DNA of 64,000 nt from G963422745 sp963422745 (GTDB lineage Bacteria > Actinomycetota > Acidimicrobiia > Acidimicrobiales > Aldehydirespiratoraceae). Under the pieces are notes generated by a model. It was not told the origin of the DNA. It saw nothing but the letters and a program-made list of their open reading frames with translations, and searched no databases. Location: positions 1,240,001 through 1,304,000 of the forward strand of contig OY730477.1 of NCBI GenBank assembly GCA_963422745.1, read 5' to 3'. The translations under genes were made by a program, and so were the position numbers. Shown piece by piece: positions 16,732 through 24,897 of this stretch; position 1 is the stretch's first letter, and each line of letters starts with the position of its first letter.

Positions 16732-17622
16732 ATGTCGGAACTAAGGGGATTCATGTATCCTCGAACGCCCACCGGCAAGGCAGGAATCCTTCCTGGTCCG
16801 CCATGGCACTACTCAGGTGAGATGCTCACGGTGGAGTTCCGTACAGACCCAGCGAACGTGGCCGAGCTATTACCTGAGCCTCTGACGCTGGTCGACGACG
16901 ACCCCGGTGCATGCGCCCTGATCTGGGCGGACTGGCAGAGTTGCTCGAACTCTTTTGAGGAACTCTGTGACCCGGTCAGGTCCCAGTACAAAGAAGTGTT
17001 CTTGGTGATCAGGTGTAGCTATGACGGCGTCATCTACAGCCGCGCAGCGTACATCTGGGTAGACAAGGACTTTGCCATGGCAAGGGGTCACGTGCAGGGC
17101 TACCCCAAAAAGATGGGCGAGATCGCGATGACCCGCCCTGTCACCGTTGGCAGAGCAGGACCTCGTCTGATGGTGGGTGGGCGCTTTGGTGCCACCCTGT
17201 CAAGTTGGGGGCGTCGAATTGCGCAGGCCCGGTTCACGATCACCGGAAACGCCGACACTGCGGGATTCGTCAACGGCCATCCGATGCTGCACAGCCGCCA
17301 AATGCCAGCGATCGAGATGGACGGTCGCGACTCGTTGGACGAACTCGTCACTATGCGTGGTTATGACGTTGAGGTCGGTCCCGTCTATGCGGGTACCGCC
17401 GAACTGGAGATATCTGAGCATCCCACCGAAGAACTCAACCGCCTCGAACCCTATGAGATCATCGGTGGCTACTACCGTCAGGTGGCTAACTCCATGGCTG
17501 GCGGCGTCACTGTGTGGGCTGCTAGCAACCCCATGGCCCCGCAATCTTCGGACCCGCAGGACCGCCACAGGCGTGGCGACGCAGAGCCATCGGACGGGTC
17601 GCGGTCGCCCGCAGCGAAATGA
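16732..17622 (+). CDS. Acetoacetate decarboxylase family protein
   Basis: 296 residues. The hallmark of the superfamily is GYPKKMGE near residues 123-130, where Lys126 or Lys127 matches the Schiff-base lysine pair of acetoacetate decarboxylase. Other matches are PPWHYSGEMLTVEFRTDP near 23-40 and the EVFLVIRCSYDG strand near 88-99. It is longer than the 245-residue classical enzyme; the last 40 residues are charged and poorly structured. Distant members are hydratase-aldolases or cyclases, so decarboxylation is not certain. GAGGT precedes the ATG. The next gene, a P450, overlaps by 4 bp (ATGA), so the two are co-translated. The palindrome upstream suggests repression. Confidence 0.88.
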   Translation: MSELRGFMYPRTPTGKAGILPGPPWHYSGEMLTVEFRTDPANVAELLPEPLTLVDDDPGACALIWADWQSCSNSFEELCDPVRSQYKEVFLVIRCSYDGVIYSRAAYIWVDKDFAMARGHVQGYPKKMGEIAMTRPVTVGRAGPRLMVGGRFGATLSSWGRRIAQARFTITGNADTAGFVNGHPMLHSRQMPAIEMDGRDSLDELVTMRGYDVEVGPVYAGTAELEISEHPTEELNRLEPYEIIGGYYRQVANSMAGGVTVWAASNPMAPQSSDPQDRHRRGDAEPSDGSRSPAAK

Positions 17623-18899
17623 CTAACCGATACCGGACCTATGTAGACGATTATCTGGCGGATCCAGGGCCCGACGACGCCGACATAACGTCACACGACA
17701 CGTTCACCTCCGGGGTTCCCCACGCAACGTTCAAGCGGCTACGGGAACAAGATCCCGTCCACTGGACCGAAGAACAAAACGGATCGGGGTTCTGGTCGGT
17801 GTTGAAATACGACGACTGCCTGCAGGTAAGCCGAGATGTGCAGACGTTCACATCCACCAAAGGGATTCGCCTTGAGGAGATGGATGAGGCCGAGACCGAG
17901 GCTCGCCGCACCATGATGGAGATGGACCCTCCCCGCCACACCCGCTACCGGCGCCTCGTCAACAAGGGTTTCACCCGGCGTACGGTGGAATCCTTTGAGG
18001 CACCGATCCGAGCCTTGGCCGCTCAGGTCGTAGAAACCGCATTATGCAATGACGAGTTCGATTTCGTCCACGACATAGCCGCGGAGCTGCCGATGCGAAT
18101 GCTGGGCCGACTGCTCGGCACATCCGACGAGCACGGCCGCCAGTTGGTCATCTGGGGTGATGCGCTGCTCGGCAACACCGATCCGGAGTTCACGGACTTC
18201 CCGGTGGATCTTGTCGACACCGAGCAATACCGGATGGTGCCATTTCGGTCACCCGCGGCTATTGAGATCTTTGAGTTCGCACAAATGCAAGCCATCGAGC
18301 GGCGAGGTTGCCCCCGAGCCGACATCATAACGCAGTTGCTGCAACCGGCGGTTGACGGTTTGCCGTTGACCGACCATGAGTTCAACAATTTCTTTACCCT
18401 GCTAATTGCGGCTGGCAACGACACAACCCGTTACACGATGACCCACGGGATGTGGACGATGATGAACCATCCCGATCTATGGCGCACCCTTCGCAGGCAT
18501 CCCGAACTGATGGCCACATGCGTGGAAGAGGTGTTGCGAACCAGCTCGGTGACGATGCATTTTCGCCGTACCGCCACCTGCGACACCGAGATTGGCGGTC
18601 GTCGGATTTCCGCAGGCGACAAGGTAGTCATTTGGTTTAACTCAGCCAACCATGACGATGATGCCTTCGACGATCCGTGGCGCTTCGATATGGGCCGTAC
18701 GAACAACGATCACATGGCCTTCGGTCGCAACGGACCTCACCTTTGCCTGGGGGCCTGGCTTGCGCGCATGGAGGTGCGTCTCGTGTTCGAGGAACTGTTG
18801 AAGCGGATCAATCGTTTCGAACCCAATGGTGACATTGAGTACCTGCGTTCCAACTTCATCGCTGGCATCAAGCGCATGCCGGTCACGGTGGTGGCCTAA
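17619..18899 (+). CDS. Cytochrome P450
   Basis: 426 residues. Motifs are IAAGNDTTR in the I-helix, EEVLRTSSVTMHFRRTA for the ExxR region, and FGRNGPHLCLGAWLARME with the heme cysteine near residue 376. It is related to the P450 pair of region 1, sharing the RRTA and SNFIAGIKRMPV ends. The heme loop differs (RNGPHL rather than GGGPHF). It overlaps the upstream decarboxylase-family gene by 4 bp. The ring-cleavage dioxygenase starts about 120 bp downstream on the same strand, so hydroxylation may prepare an aromatic or enol substrate. No ferredoxin gene accompanies it; the one at 4972-5217 may serve. Confidence 0.95.
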   Translation: MTNRYRTYVDDYLADPGPDDADITSHDTFTSGVPHATFKRLREQDPVHWTEEQNGSGFWSVLKYDDCLQVSRDVQTFTSTKGIRLEEMDEAETEARRTMMEMDPPRHTRYRRLVNKGFTRRTVESFEAPIRALAAQVVETALCNDEFDFVHDIAAELPMRMLGRLLGTSDEHGRQLVIWGDALLGNTDPEFTDFPVDLVDTEQYRMVPFRSPAAIEIFEFAQMQAIERRGCPRADIITQLLQPAVDGLPLTDHEFNNFFTLLIAAGNDTTRYTMTHGMWTMMNHPDLWRTLRRHPELMATCVEEVLRTSSVTMHFRRTATCDTEIGGRRISAGDKVVIWFNSANHDDDAFDDPWRFDMGRTNNDHMAFGRNGPHLCLGAWLARMEVRLVFEELLKRINRFEPNGDIEYLRSNFIAGIKRMPVTVVA

Positions 18900-19020
18900 G
18901 TGAACTGGTCTGAGGCGCTGTTCATGTGTGAAGCACTCCTTACGGGTGAGGCCATAGCGGACCGATTCGGCAGATGTTGCCGCTCGAGCTTCGGCCGCAG
19001 TTACGGCACTGGAGGTCGTG

Positions 19021-19881
19021 ATGGGTGAGATCGTCGGGGCTGCGATCGTGTCGCACGTTCCCCCACTGGTCATGGGCGAGGCGGCACGTCGCGAACTAAA
19101 CAATGGCGCCGACACGACCCTGTATCAAGGACTGTGGGATCTGCGCACCCGCAAACTTGACTTGACGGGCGCTGACACGGTCGTGGTGATCGACACGCAC
19201 TGGTTCACCACCATTGAGCACGTGGTGGCCAGCCACGACCGGCGCTGTGGCTTGTTCACGTCAGACGAGTTGCCCAGAGGGATGTCTCAGATGCGCTACG
19301 ACATGACTGGCGATCGCGAACTAGCCGAGACTTGGGCCCGCATGTCCGACGATCGAGATGACACCTGGATTACCGCCATTGACGACCCGTACCTACCCGT
19401 TCATTATCCCACCATCAACTTGCTGGGTTTTCTGCAGGACAACCAGAGGTGGTTGTCCGCCGGTGTCTGCCAGACAGCTCAGCCCGAGGATTTCCTGCTT
19501 TTCGGTGAGCTGCTCGCCGGTTCGGTTGCGCTTGTTGATCGCCGAGTGGTGATCCTGGCGAGTGGCGGTCTGAGCCACCGGTTCTGGCCGCTGCGGGAAT
19601 TTCGGGATCACGAAGCAGCCGATCCCACACAGCATCTGCGTACCAGCGAGGCTTACGAGGCCGACCTGCGGGTTCTGGGATGGTTCTCCGAGGGCAACCA
19701 TGCCGCTGTTCTTGACTTCCTACCCGAGTACCGTGCGCATGCCCCCGAGGGCTTCTTTGGTCATTACCTCACGATGCTCGGCGCAATTGGTGGACGGGCT
19801 TGCACGGCTCGAGGGAGTCAGTTCGGTGAATATGAATCGGTTTCGGGTACCGGGCAGGCTCACATATGGTTTGATCTGTGA
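19021..19881 (+). CDS. Class III extradiol ring-cleavage dioxygenase (LigB/HpaD-like)
   Basis: 286 residues from the ATG at 19021; GGAGG lies 5 bp upstream, and the GTG just before is too close to it. The fold matches class III extradiol dioxygenases. His12 in VSHVPPL and His60 in VVVIDTHWFTT are the likely non-heme iron ligands, VVILASGGLSHRF is the conserved late strand with a catalytic-type histidine, and LTMLGAIGG is near the C-terminus. Such enzymes cleave catechol-type rings beside the hydroxyls with O2. The amidotransferase gene starts within its stop codon (GTGA), so the two proteins are made together. The preceding gene is a P450. The ring substrate is unknown. Confidence 0.85.
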   Translation: MGEIVGAAIVSHVPPLVMGEAARRELNNGADTTLYQGLWDLRTRKLDLTGADTVVVIDTHWFTTIEHVVASHDRRCGLFTSDELPRGMSQMRYDMTGDRELAETWARMSDDRDDTWITAIDDPYLPVHYPTINLLGFLQDNQRWLSAGVCQTAQPEDFLLFGELLAGSVALVDRRVVILASGGLSHRFWPLREFRDHEAADPTQHLRTSEAYEADLRVLGWFSEGNHAAVLDFLPEYRAHAPEGFFGHYLTMLGAIGGRACTARGSQFGEYESVSGTGQAHIWFDL

Positions 19882-20609
19882 CCTCGGATCGTGGCGGACG
19901 AAGAGCGCTCGTCGTTGCCCACGAGCCCGATGGCCGTGCCTGTCAGGTGGAGACGCGGTTGCTGCAGCGGGGCTGGAAGGTGGACAACCACATCGTCACG
20001 CTTGACTACGAGCGGCCCGATGATCCCGAGCCCTGGCCGGACTGGTCCGACTACGACCTGGTCCTCCCGATGGGGTCTATTCGCTCCTTGACGGCCAAGG
20101 AGAAGATCTCCTCGTGGATTCATACCGAAGCGGACCTGGTACGCGAAGCCCACGCTGCGGACATTGCGATGCTCGGCGTGTGCTTCGGGGGTCAATTGAT
20201 CGCCGAGGCGTTGGGCGGTTCGGTCGAAAAGGCTCCGACGCCGGAGATTGGTTGGTACCGGATCGAGCCGTTCAATGATGTTCCGATAGGGCCCGGGCCC
20301 TGGTTTCAGTGGCACGAGGATCGATTCCACCCTCCTCCGGATGCCGAGGTCCTTGCCATCAACGAAAGTGGCGTGCAGTTGTTTCGTATCGGACGGGCCG
20401 TTGGTACGCAATTTCATCCCGAGGTGGACCTGGCTCACGTAGTTGGGTTCCTGACAGGAGCCGACCCGGGGTACCTCGCCAAGGTTGGGGTCGATCCTCA
20501 CGCAATGGTCGCCGAGCTTGAGCTGCACGAGGCCCGCAACATTGCTCAGTGCCATGTTCTGGTTGATTGGTTCCTCGATGACGTGGCGGCTTTCGATGCT
20601 GCTATGTGA
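19878..20609 (+). CDS. Class I glutamine amidotransferase-like hydrolase
   Basis: 243 residues from a GTG start overlapping the dioxygenase stop. The GATase1 triad is visible: nucleophile Cys in LGVCFGGQLIAEALGG, His in GTQFHPEVDL and the paired Glu two residues later. FQWHEDRFHPP resembles the substrate-side loop of GuaA/YfeJ-like proteins. It is a free-standing domain, not fused to a synthetase. Amidotransferase-like proteins next to a glutamine-synthetase-like gene hydrolyse gamma-glutamyl conjugates in aniline and putrescine routes, and such a gene begins 32 bp away in convergent orientation. Release of an amine from a gamma-glutamyl intermediate is therefore plausible (inference). Its last bases are duplicated downstream (20599-20632). 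Confidence 0.88.
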   Translation: MTSDRGGRRALVVAHEPDGRACQVETRLLQRGWKVDNHIVTLDYERPDDPEPWPDWSDYDLVLPMGSIRSLTAKEKISSWIHTEADLVREAHAADIAMLGVCFGGQLIAEALGGSVEKAPTPEIGWYRIEPFNDVPIGPGPWFQWHEDRFHPPPDAEVLAINESGVQLFRIGRAVGTQFHPEVDLAHVVGFLTGADPGYLAKVGVDPHAMVAELELHEARNIAQCHVLVDWFLDDVAAFDAAM

Positions 20610-20632
20610 TACCAACTGCTACGTGATACCAA
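20599..20632. repeat. 17-bp duplication of a gene 3' end
   Basis: CTGCTATGTGATACCAA at 20599 is repeated with one change (CTGCTACGTGATACCAA) at 20616. The first copy contains the last codons and TGA of the amidotransferase gene, so a second in-register TGA follows 17 bp later. It lies in the short gap between two convergent genes. Confidence 0.85.
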
Positions 20633-20641
20633 CGTCGTGTT

Positions 20642-21982
20642 TCAGTGGTACATGAGGTACTCCTGAAGCTCCCATGCAGTCGCAGCGTCGCCCTCAATGT
20701 GTTCGCCAGTGGCTTTGATATAACGATCCCATTCGCGGTGCTTGTTGACCAAGAAGTTCGAGCACACCTCAACACCGACAGCCTCTTGCAAGGCCCCATC
20801 CGCGGCCAGGTCATCAAGAGCGTCTTTTAGGGTTCGTGCACTGTGAACGTGCGTGTTGACATGGTCAAACCCGTCTTCGGTCATGGGATCCGGACAGTCG
20901 TAACCGTTCAGAACCCCAAGCCGTGCGCCCTGCAGCACCGTGGCTACCGCAAGATGCACGTTGGCGGAACCATCCGCCAGGCGATTCTCGATCCGGGTAC
21001 CAGGCCCTCCGCTCACATCAGGGATGCGATTACCTGCACCGCGATGCTCGAACCCCCAATTCGCCCAATAACCATTGAGCTGACCGGGTCCGAGTCGTCG
21101 GTAGGCGTTGATTGTGGGGCAACACAAAGCGGTCATTCCCAAATGATGCCTACATAACCCGGCAAGACAGCTCAACCCAAGCTCAGACAACAGAGTTGTC
21201 TCGGTGTCGGAGATCAAAGCATTGTCCCCATCTCCGGATTCGTTAAGCAGCGAGAAATTCACATGCAGACCCGATCCGGACACTCCTGGGAAGGGCTTGC
21301 CCAAAAAGGTCATGTCCAGTCCGTGCTTCAGGGCCATTTCCCTGGCCAGCAGGCGAAACAAGAACCCGTCATCTGCGGCCGCGAGAGCGTCGTCGTACTC
21401 CAGGGTCAACTCGAATTGGGCCTCGTCGTACTCGGCGTTGATCGACTCGATCTTGAACCCTGATACGTCCGCGGTTCGCATGATGTCATCGATCAGGCCA
21501 TCGGGATCCGTTCCCGGACCCGTGCCGTAGACCATCGACCGGGGTGTTGACCACCGACACCAGGAGCCTTTGGGGTTGTGTTCGCTTTCGTCGTTGGATT
21601 GCTGCATAACGTACGCCTCGAACTCCAGACCGACCTTGGGCACGTACCCGAGGCTTTCCCAGTCCAAGATGGCCTTCTGCAGCGCATAGCGCGCCGAGTA
21701 TGGGTATGGCTCGCCTTCGTAGTCGAGATGGGCCACAGCGACGCCCGTGGCATGGTCCTCCCAACCTGGTTTCACGGTGTCGGGATCGAATGTGGCGATG
21801 ACGTCGCGCAGTCCTTGCATCAGGAACGAACCTGGTGCGTCTGTCATGCTGCGGTCATAACCGAGACCAAAGGCGCTGGCGCAGTGCGCCGTGCCCTTGT
21901 GCGCCGATCTGATCGGCAGGTACTTGCCCCTTGCCAAGCCGAGATGATCCGGCCATAGCAACCGGATCCGGTCATAGGTCAT
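20642..21982 (-). CDS. Glutamine synthetase-like gamma-glutamyl ligase
   Basis: 446 residues from the ATG at 21982, which has GGGGGA 6 bp upstream; a GTG at 22003 is a weaker alternative. Glutamine synthetase motifs are present: KVGLEFEAYVM, ESINAEYDEAQFELT, VSGSGLHVNFSL and the late GTRIENRLADGSANVHLAV. It differs clearly from the homologue at 6468-7820 and from housekeeping GlnA. It is convergent with the amidotransferase gene and divergent from a PuuD-like hydrolase gene, so it is flanked on both sides by hydrolases that could cleave its product. It likely joins glutamate to an amine using ATP (inference). Confidence 0.87.
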   Translation of the reverse strand: MTYDRIRLLWPDHLGLARGKYLPIRSAHKGTAHCASAFGLGYDRSMTDAPGSFLMQGLRDVIATFDPDTVKPGWEDHATGVAVAHLDYEGEPYPYSARYALQKAILDWESLGYVPKVGLEFEAYVMQQSNDESEHNPKGSWCRWSTPRSMVYGTGPGTDPDGLIDDIMRTADVSGFKIESINAEYDEAQFELTLEYDDALAAADDGFLFRLLAREMALKHGLDMTFLGKPFPGVSGSGLHVNFSLLNESGDGDNALISDTETTLLSELGLSCLAGLCRHHLGMTALCCPTINAYRRLGPGQLNGYWANWGFEHRGAGNRIPDVSGGPGTRIENRLADGSANVHLAVATVLQGARLGVLNGYDCPDPMTEDGFDHVNTHVHSARTLKDALDDLAADGALQEAVGVEVCSNFLVNKHREWDRYIKATGEHIEGDAATAWELQEYLMYH

Positions 21983-22020
21983 GAAAATCCCCCGGGCGAC
22001 CACGCAGCGAACGATTCACC

Positions 22021-22187
22021 CTAGCAACGCCCTTCAGTTCGCGACCCTGCCGAATCTCCCGAATCGGGTCTGCCCGTCCGTGTTGATCCAATGGGGTGTG
22101 GTCGCTTGACACTAGCGATGCCCTTCAGTTCGCGACCCTGCCGAATCTCCCGAATCGGGTCTGCCCGTCCGTGTTGATCCAATGGGG
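22021..22187. repeat. 76-bp direct repeat, 91-bp period, between divergent genes
   Basis: Two 76-bp copies lie at 22021-22096 and 22112-22187 and differ only in the first bases (CTAGCAACGCCC versus CTAGCGATGCCC). Each contains the partial dyad CTCCCGAATCGGGTC. The repeat fills nearly the whole 222-bp spacer between the glutamine-synthetase-like gene (minus) and the PuuD-like gene (plus), so any promoters or operators for both would be duplicated. Confidence 0.95.
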
Positions 22188-22204
22188 TTGGATGGTCCTT
22201 GAAC

Positions 22205-22966
22205 ATGGGTGAGAAGCTCCGAATCGCTACGGTTGAAGTGATGGAAAATCCGCCTTTAATTGGTTTGACGGGTCGTCGCAATTTGGCTGCCCAGGTTGAG
22301 GGAACGCCTGCCTCGCTGGGATTCATGGAAATCGAGACCTATTACAGCGCGTACGCCAACGCTGTCATTGACGCTGGTGGGTTACCGGTGCATCTGGCGA
22401 TGGACGTCGATCCGGCCCAATACGTCCAGCACCTACACGGGGTGCTTCTTTCCGGTGGTGCCGACATCAACCCGGATTTGTATCACAGGCCGCCCGACCC
22501 CAACCGGTACCCGCACGAGCCCGAGCGTGACGAATTCGAGATGGGCCTGGTTGATGCGGCGGTTGCTGCGGAGGTGCCAATCCTGGGGATCTGCCGGGGG
22601 CATCAACTCCTCAACGTGCACGGCGGAGGCACGCTACACCAACATGTGCCCGAGCATGCCTGCTTTGATCGTCCCACCACCGAGGTGCATGAGGTCGTGA
22701 TTCAGCCCGGATCAGTACTGGGTGATCTCTACGGTCCTACCCGTAATGTCAATTCGCTGCATCATCAAACAGCTGATGACACCGCGCCCGGCCTTCGGGT
22801 CACCGCACGAAGTCAAGAAGGCGGCGTTGAGGGACTTGAGCACCGCCACCTGCCGATCGTCTCGGTGCAGTGGCATCCCGAGATGATGCACGGTCGCTCA
22901 CAGGATCCGATCTTTGCATGGCTGGTGAAGCAGGCCAGGGTGTATCGGGCGAGTACTGTGAACTAA
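22205..22966 (+). CDS. PuuD-like class I amidotransferase / gamma-glutamyl hydrolase (peptidase C26)
   Basis: 253 residues if the ATG at 22205 is used; the ATG at 22241 (MENPPLIGLTGRR) fits the family's usual opening, so the start is open. The catalytic cysteine is in LGICRGHQLLNVHGGG, the histidine-glutamate pair in VSVQWHPEMMH, and the oxyanion strand in GVLLSGGADINPDLY. These match gamma-glutamyl-gamma-aminobutyrate hydrolase (PuuD) and relatives, which split glutamate from gamma-glutamyl conjugates. It is divergent from the glutamine-synthetase-like gene, the classical PuuA/PuuD partner. Its TAA overlaps the next ATG by one base (TAATG). Confidence 0.9.
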   Translation: MGEKLRIATVEVMENPPLIGLTGRRNLAAQVEGTPASLGFMEIETYYSAYANAVIDAGGLPVHLAMDVDPAQYVQHLHGVLLSGGADINPDLYHRPPDPNRYPHEPERDEFEMGLVDAAVAAEVPILGICRGHQLLNVHGGGTLHQHVPEHACFDRPTTEVHEVVIQPGSVLGDLYGPTRNVNSLHHQTADDTAPGLRVTARSQEGGVEGLEHRHLPIVSVQWHPEMMHGRSQDPIFAWLVKQARVYRASTVN

Positions 22967-23745
22967 TGGCCGACTACGACAACATCAGGGTTGACCGTGA
23001 CCGCACCGTCGTGACGGTAACGCTCAGCAATCCCGCCAAGCGCAACGTCTTGAGCCGTGTAACCCTTGACGAACTCACCGACGCGTTCGAAACGATCGCC
23101 AGCGGAGACACCCTCGGTGTGATCCTCGCGGCTGACGGGCCGGTGTTCAGTGCAGGACACAATTTCGCCGACATGCTCGGAGTCAGCGAATCCGAAGCAC
23201 GTGAGCTGTTTGACGTATGCACCAACATGATGACACTGATTCAAAGGATGCCTCAGGTGGTGTTGGCCAAGGTACATGCACTCGCCACGGCCGCTGGTTG
23301 TCAACTCGTCGCAACATGTGATCTCGCGGTGGCGGCAGAATCGGCGTCGTTTGCCGCGCCCGGTGGGAAGGGTGGCCTGTTCTGCCACACCCCCATGGTT
23401 GCAATCTCACGCGCTGTAGGACGCAAGAAGGGTCTTGAAATGGCTCTCACCGGTGATCGGATAGATGCCCGAACAGCCTGCGACTGGGGGCTCGTGAACC
23501 GGGTCGTGCCCGACCACGAACTCAACGACGCCGCCTGTGATCTACTCGCAGCAGCCACCCGCGGCAGCCCGTCGGGCAAAGCCATCGGCAAGCTGTCGTA
23601 TTACGCCCAGGTGGACCTGCCAACCGCCGAGGCATACGACTTCGCCTCAGCAGTGATGGCGGCCGGTGTAGTTGCAACCGACGGGCAGGAGGGCATTGCC
23701 GGTTTCGTCGAGAAACGCAGGCCGGTTTGGATGCCTCGGGTGTGA
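22966..23745 (+). CDS. Enoyl-CoA hydratase/isomerase family protein
   Basis: 259 residues from the ATG at 22966, which shares a base with the upstream TAA. Crotonase signatures are GVILAADGPVFSAGHNFADM (oxyanion loop and CoA site) and KVHALATAAGCQLVATCDLA (second oxyanion glycine). SAGHN in place of the more usual SAGAD resembles the ECHDC3 branch of the family, whose substrate is poorly known. Catalytic glutamates cannot be placed with confidence. It is coupled to the PuuD-like gene before it and overlaps the LLM gene after it by 4 bp, so the three form an operon. Confidence 0.92.
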   Translation: MADYDNIRVDRDRTVVTVTLSNPAKRNVLSRVTLDELTDAFETIASGDTLGVILAADGPVFSAGHNFADMLGVSESEARELFDVCTNMMTLIQRMPQVVLAKVHALATAAGCQLVATCDLAVAAESASFAAPGGKGGLFCHTPMVAISRAVGRKKGLEMALTGDRIDARTACDWGLVNRVVPDHELNDAACDLLAAATRGSPSGKAIGKLSYYAQVDLPTAEAYDFASAVMAAGVVATDGQEGIAGFVEKRRPVWMPRV

Positions 23746-24692
23746 TTCATCCGCCGATTCGGGTCGGCGTGACAACTGCTTGGAGTATGTGGGCTGAGCC
23801 TCTGGCGCAACGGCAAGCCTGTGTAGCGCGCATCGCGGATCACGGCTTGGATCACATTTTCTTTGCTGATCATGTGAGCTTCCGTGATGGCACCGGCCGA
23901 GACGGCATGATTCAAGCAGCGGTCATAGCGAACCTGCATCCTCGGATCGGGATCTACGCTGGCGTGTATCTGCTGGCTTTGCGTCATCCGGTCACGGTTG
24001 CTCGCCAAATCTGTGACCTGTCTCAGATGGCGCCCGGTCGCTTCGTCTTTGGCGTGGGCATCGGTGGAGAAGATCGCCATGAGATTGAGGTGTGCGGTGT
24101 AAATCCGACGACCCGTGGACGTAGAACTGATGCCGCGCTGGACGTGGTGTGCCGGTTGATCCGCGGCGAGGTAGTTGACCACGAAAGCGAGTTCTATTCG
24201 ATTCGCCAAGCCGAACTGCTGCCGGTGCCCACCCCTCGACCACCGATCATGATCGGTGGTCGATCTGATGCGGCCGTTCGTCGAGCGGGACTGCACGGCG
24301 ATGGTTGGCTGGCCGCATGGGTAACACCGAAACGTTTCGTTGAAGCACGAGCACTGTTTGATCGGACCGCGCAGGCCGCCGGGAGGGTTCTAGTCCCCGA
24401 CCATGGGCTGCAGATTTGGGTCGGGGTATCTGACAACCCAAAGACAGCCCGCGGTCGGGTGGCTCGGGGTATGGAGGCGTTCTACAAGGTGCCGTTTTCG
24501 GCGTTCGAGAAGTACACGCCGTACGGTTCGGCCTCCCAGATAGCCGACCAACTGGCTCCGTTCGTGGAGGCTGGCTGCCGACACTTCAACCTCACGCCAT
24601 GCGCGGAATCAGAACCCGAGGCGATCGCCGCAATGGCTGAAGTGCGTCAGCGACTGCAGCGTGTTGATGCAACTACGACGCTGAACATGTAG
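23742..24692 (+). CDS. LLM-class flavin/F420-dependent oxidoreductase
   Basis: 316 residues from the GTG at 23742, whose GTGA overlaps the hydratase stop; a TTG five codons earlier is less likely. The luciferase-like TIM barrel is recognisable: DHIFFADHVSFRDG near 40, the strand with IGIYAGVYLLALRHPVTVAR near 70-90, and the cofactor loop GRFVFGVGIGGEDRHE near 107-122. It then has PPIMIGGRSDAAVRRAG near 170. Such proteins use FMN or coenzyme F420 for redox steps on varied small molecules. It ends the operon started by the PuuD-like gene. Confidence 0.9.
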   Translation: MIHPPIRVGVTTAWSMWAEPLAQRQACVARIADHGLDHIFFADHVSFRDGTGRDGMIQAAVIANLHPRIGIYAGVYLLALRHPVTVARQICDLSQMAPGRFVFGVGIGGEDRHEIEVCGVNPTTRGRRTDAALDVVCRLIRGEVVDHESEFYSIRQAELLPVPTPRPPIMIGGRSDAAVRRAGLHGDGWLAAWVTPKRFVEARALFDRTAQAAGRVLVPDHGLQIWVGVSDNPKTARGRVARGMEAFYKVPFSAFEKYTPYGSASQIADQLAPFVEAGCRHFNLTPCAESEPEAIAAMAEVRQRLQRVDATTTLNM

Positions 24693-24765
24693 CGACCTCC
24701 TGGCATATGGCCGGGGAGGGCACAGCGCTCTCAGGCGTATACACCCCGATCCTGTCCGGACCGCT

Positions 24766-24897
24766 GCGGCGAAAGGCGCCCAGGCGGATCCGTTGCGCGG
24801 GTCGGGTCGGGGCTCAGTCGAAGGCGTCCCAGCGGTGAAAGGCGCCCAGGCGGATCCGTTGCGCGGGTCGGGTCGGGGCTCAGTCGAAGGCGTCCAG
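24766..24897. repeat. 66-bp tandem duplication including the 3' end of a gene
   Basis: A 66-bp unit occurs at 24766-24831 and 24832-24897; 59 bases from GAAAGGCGCCCAGG to AAGGCGTCC are identical (24771-24829 and 24837-24895). The inner copy includes the TGA (24880-24882) and last codons of the binding-protein gene, and the outer copy repeats them downstream. The rest of the 187-bp gap between the two convergent genes has no other feature I can support. Confidence 0.95.

Noticed and set aside
18900..19028. Short GTG-started frame (42 codons) between the P450 and the dioxygenase
   Set aside because: It overlaps the dioxygenase start and its ribosome site and has no family resemblance; probably chance.
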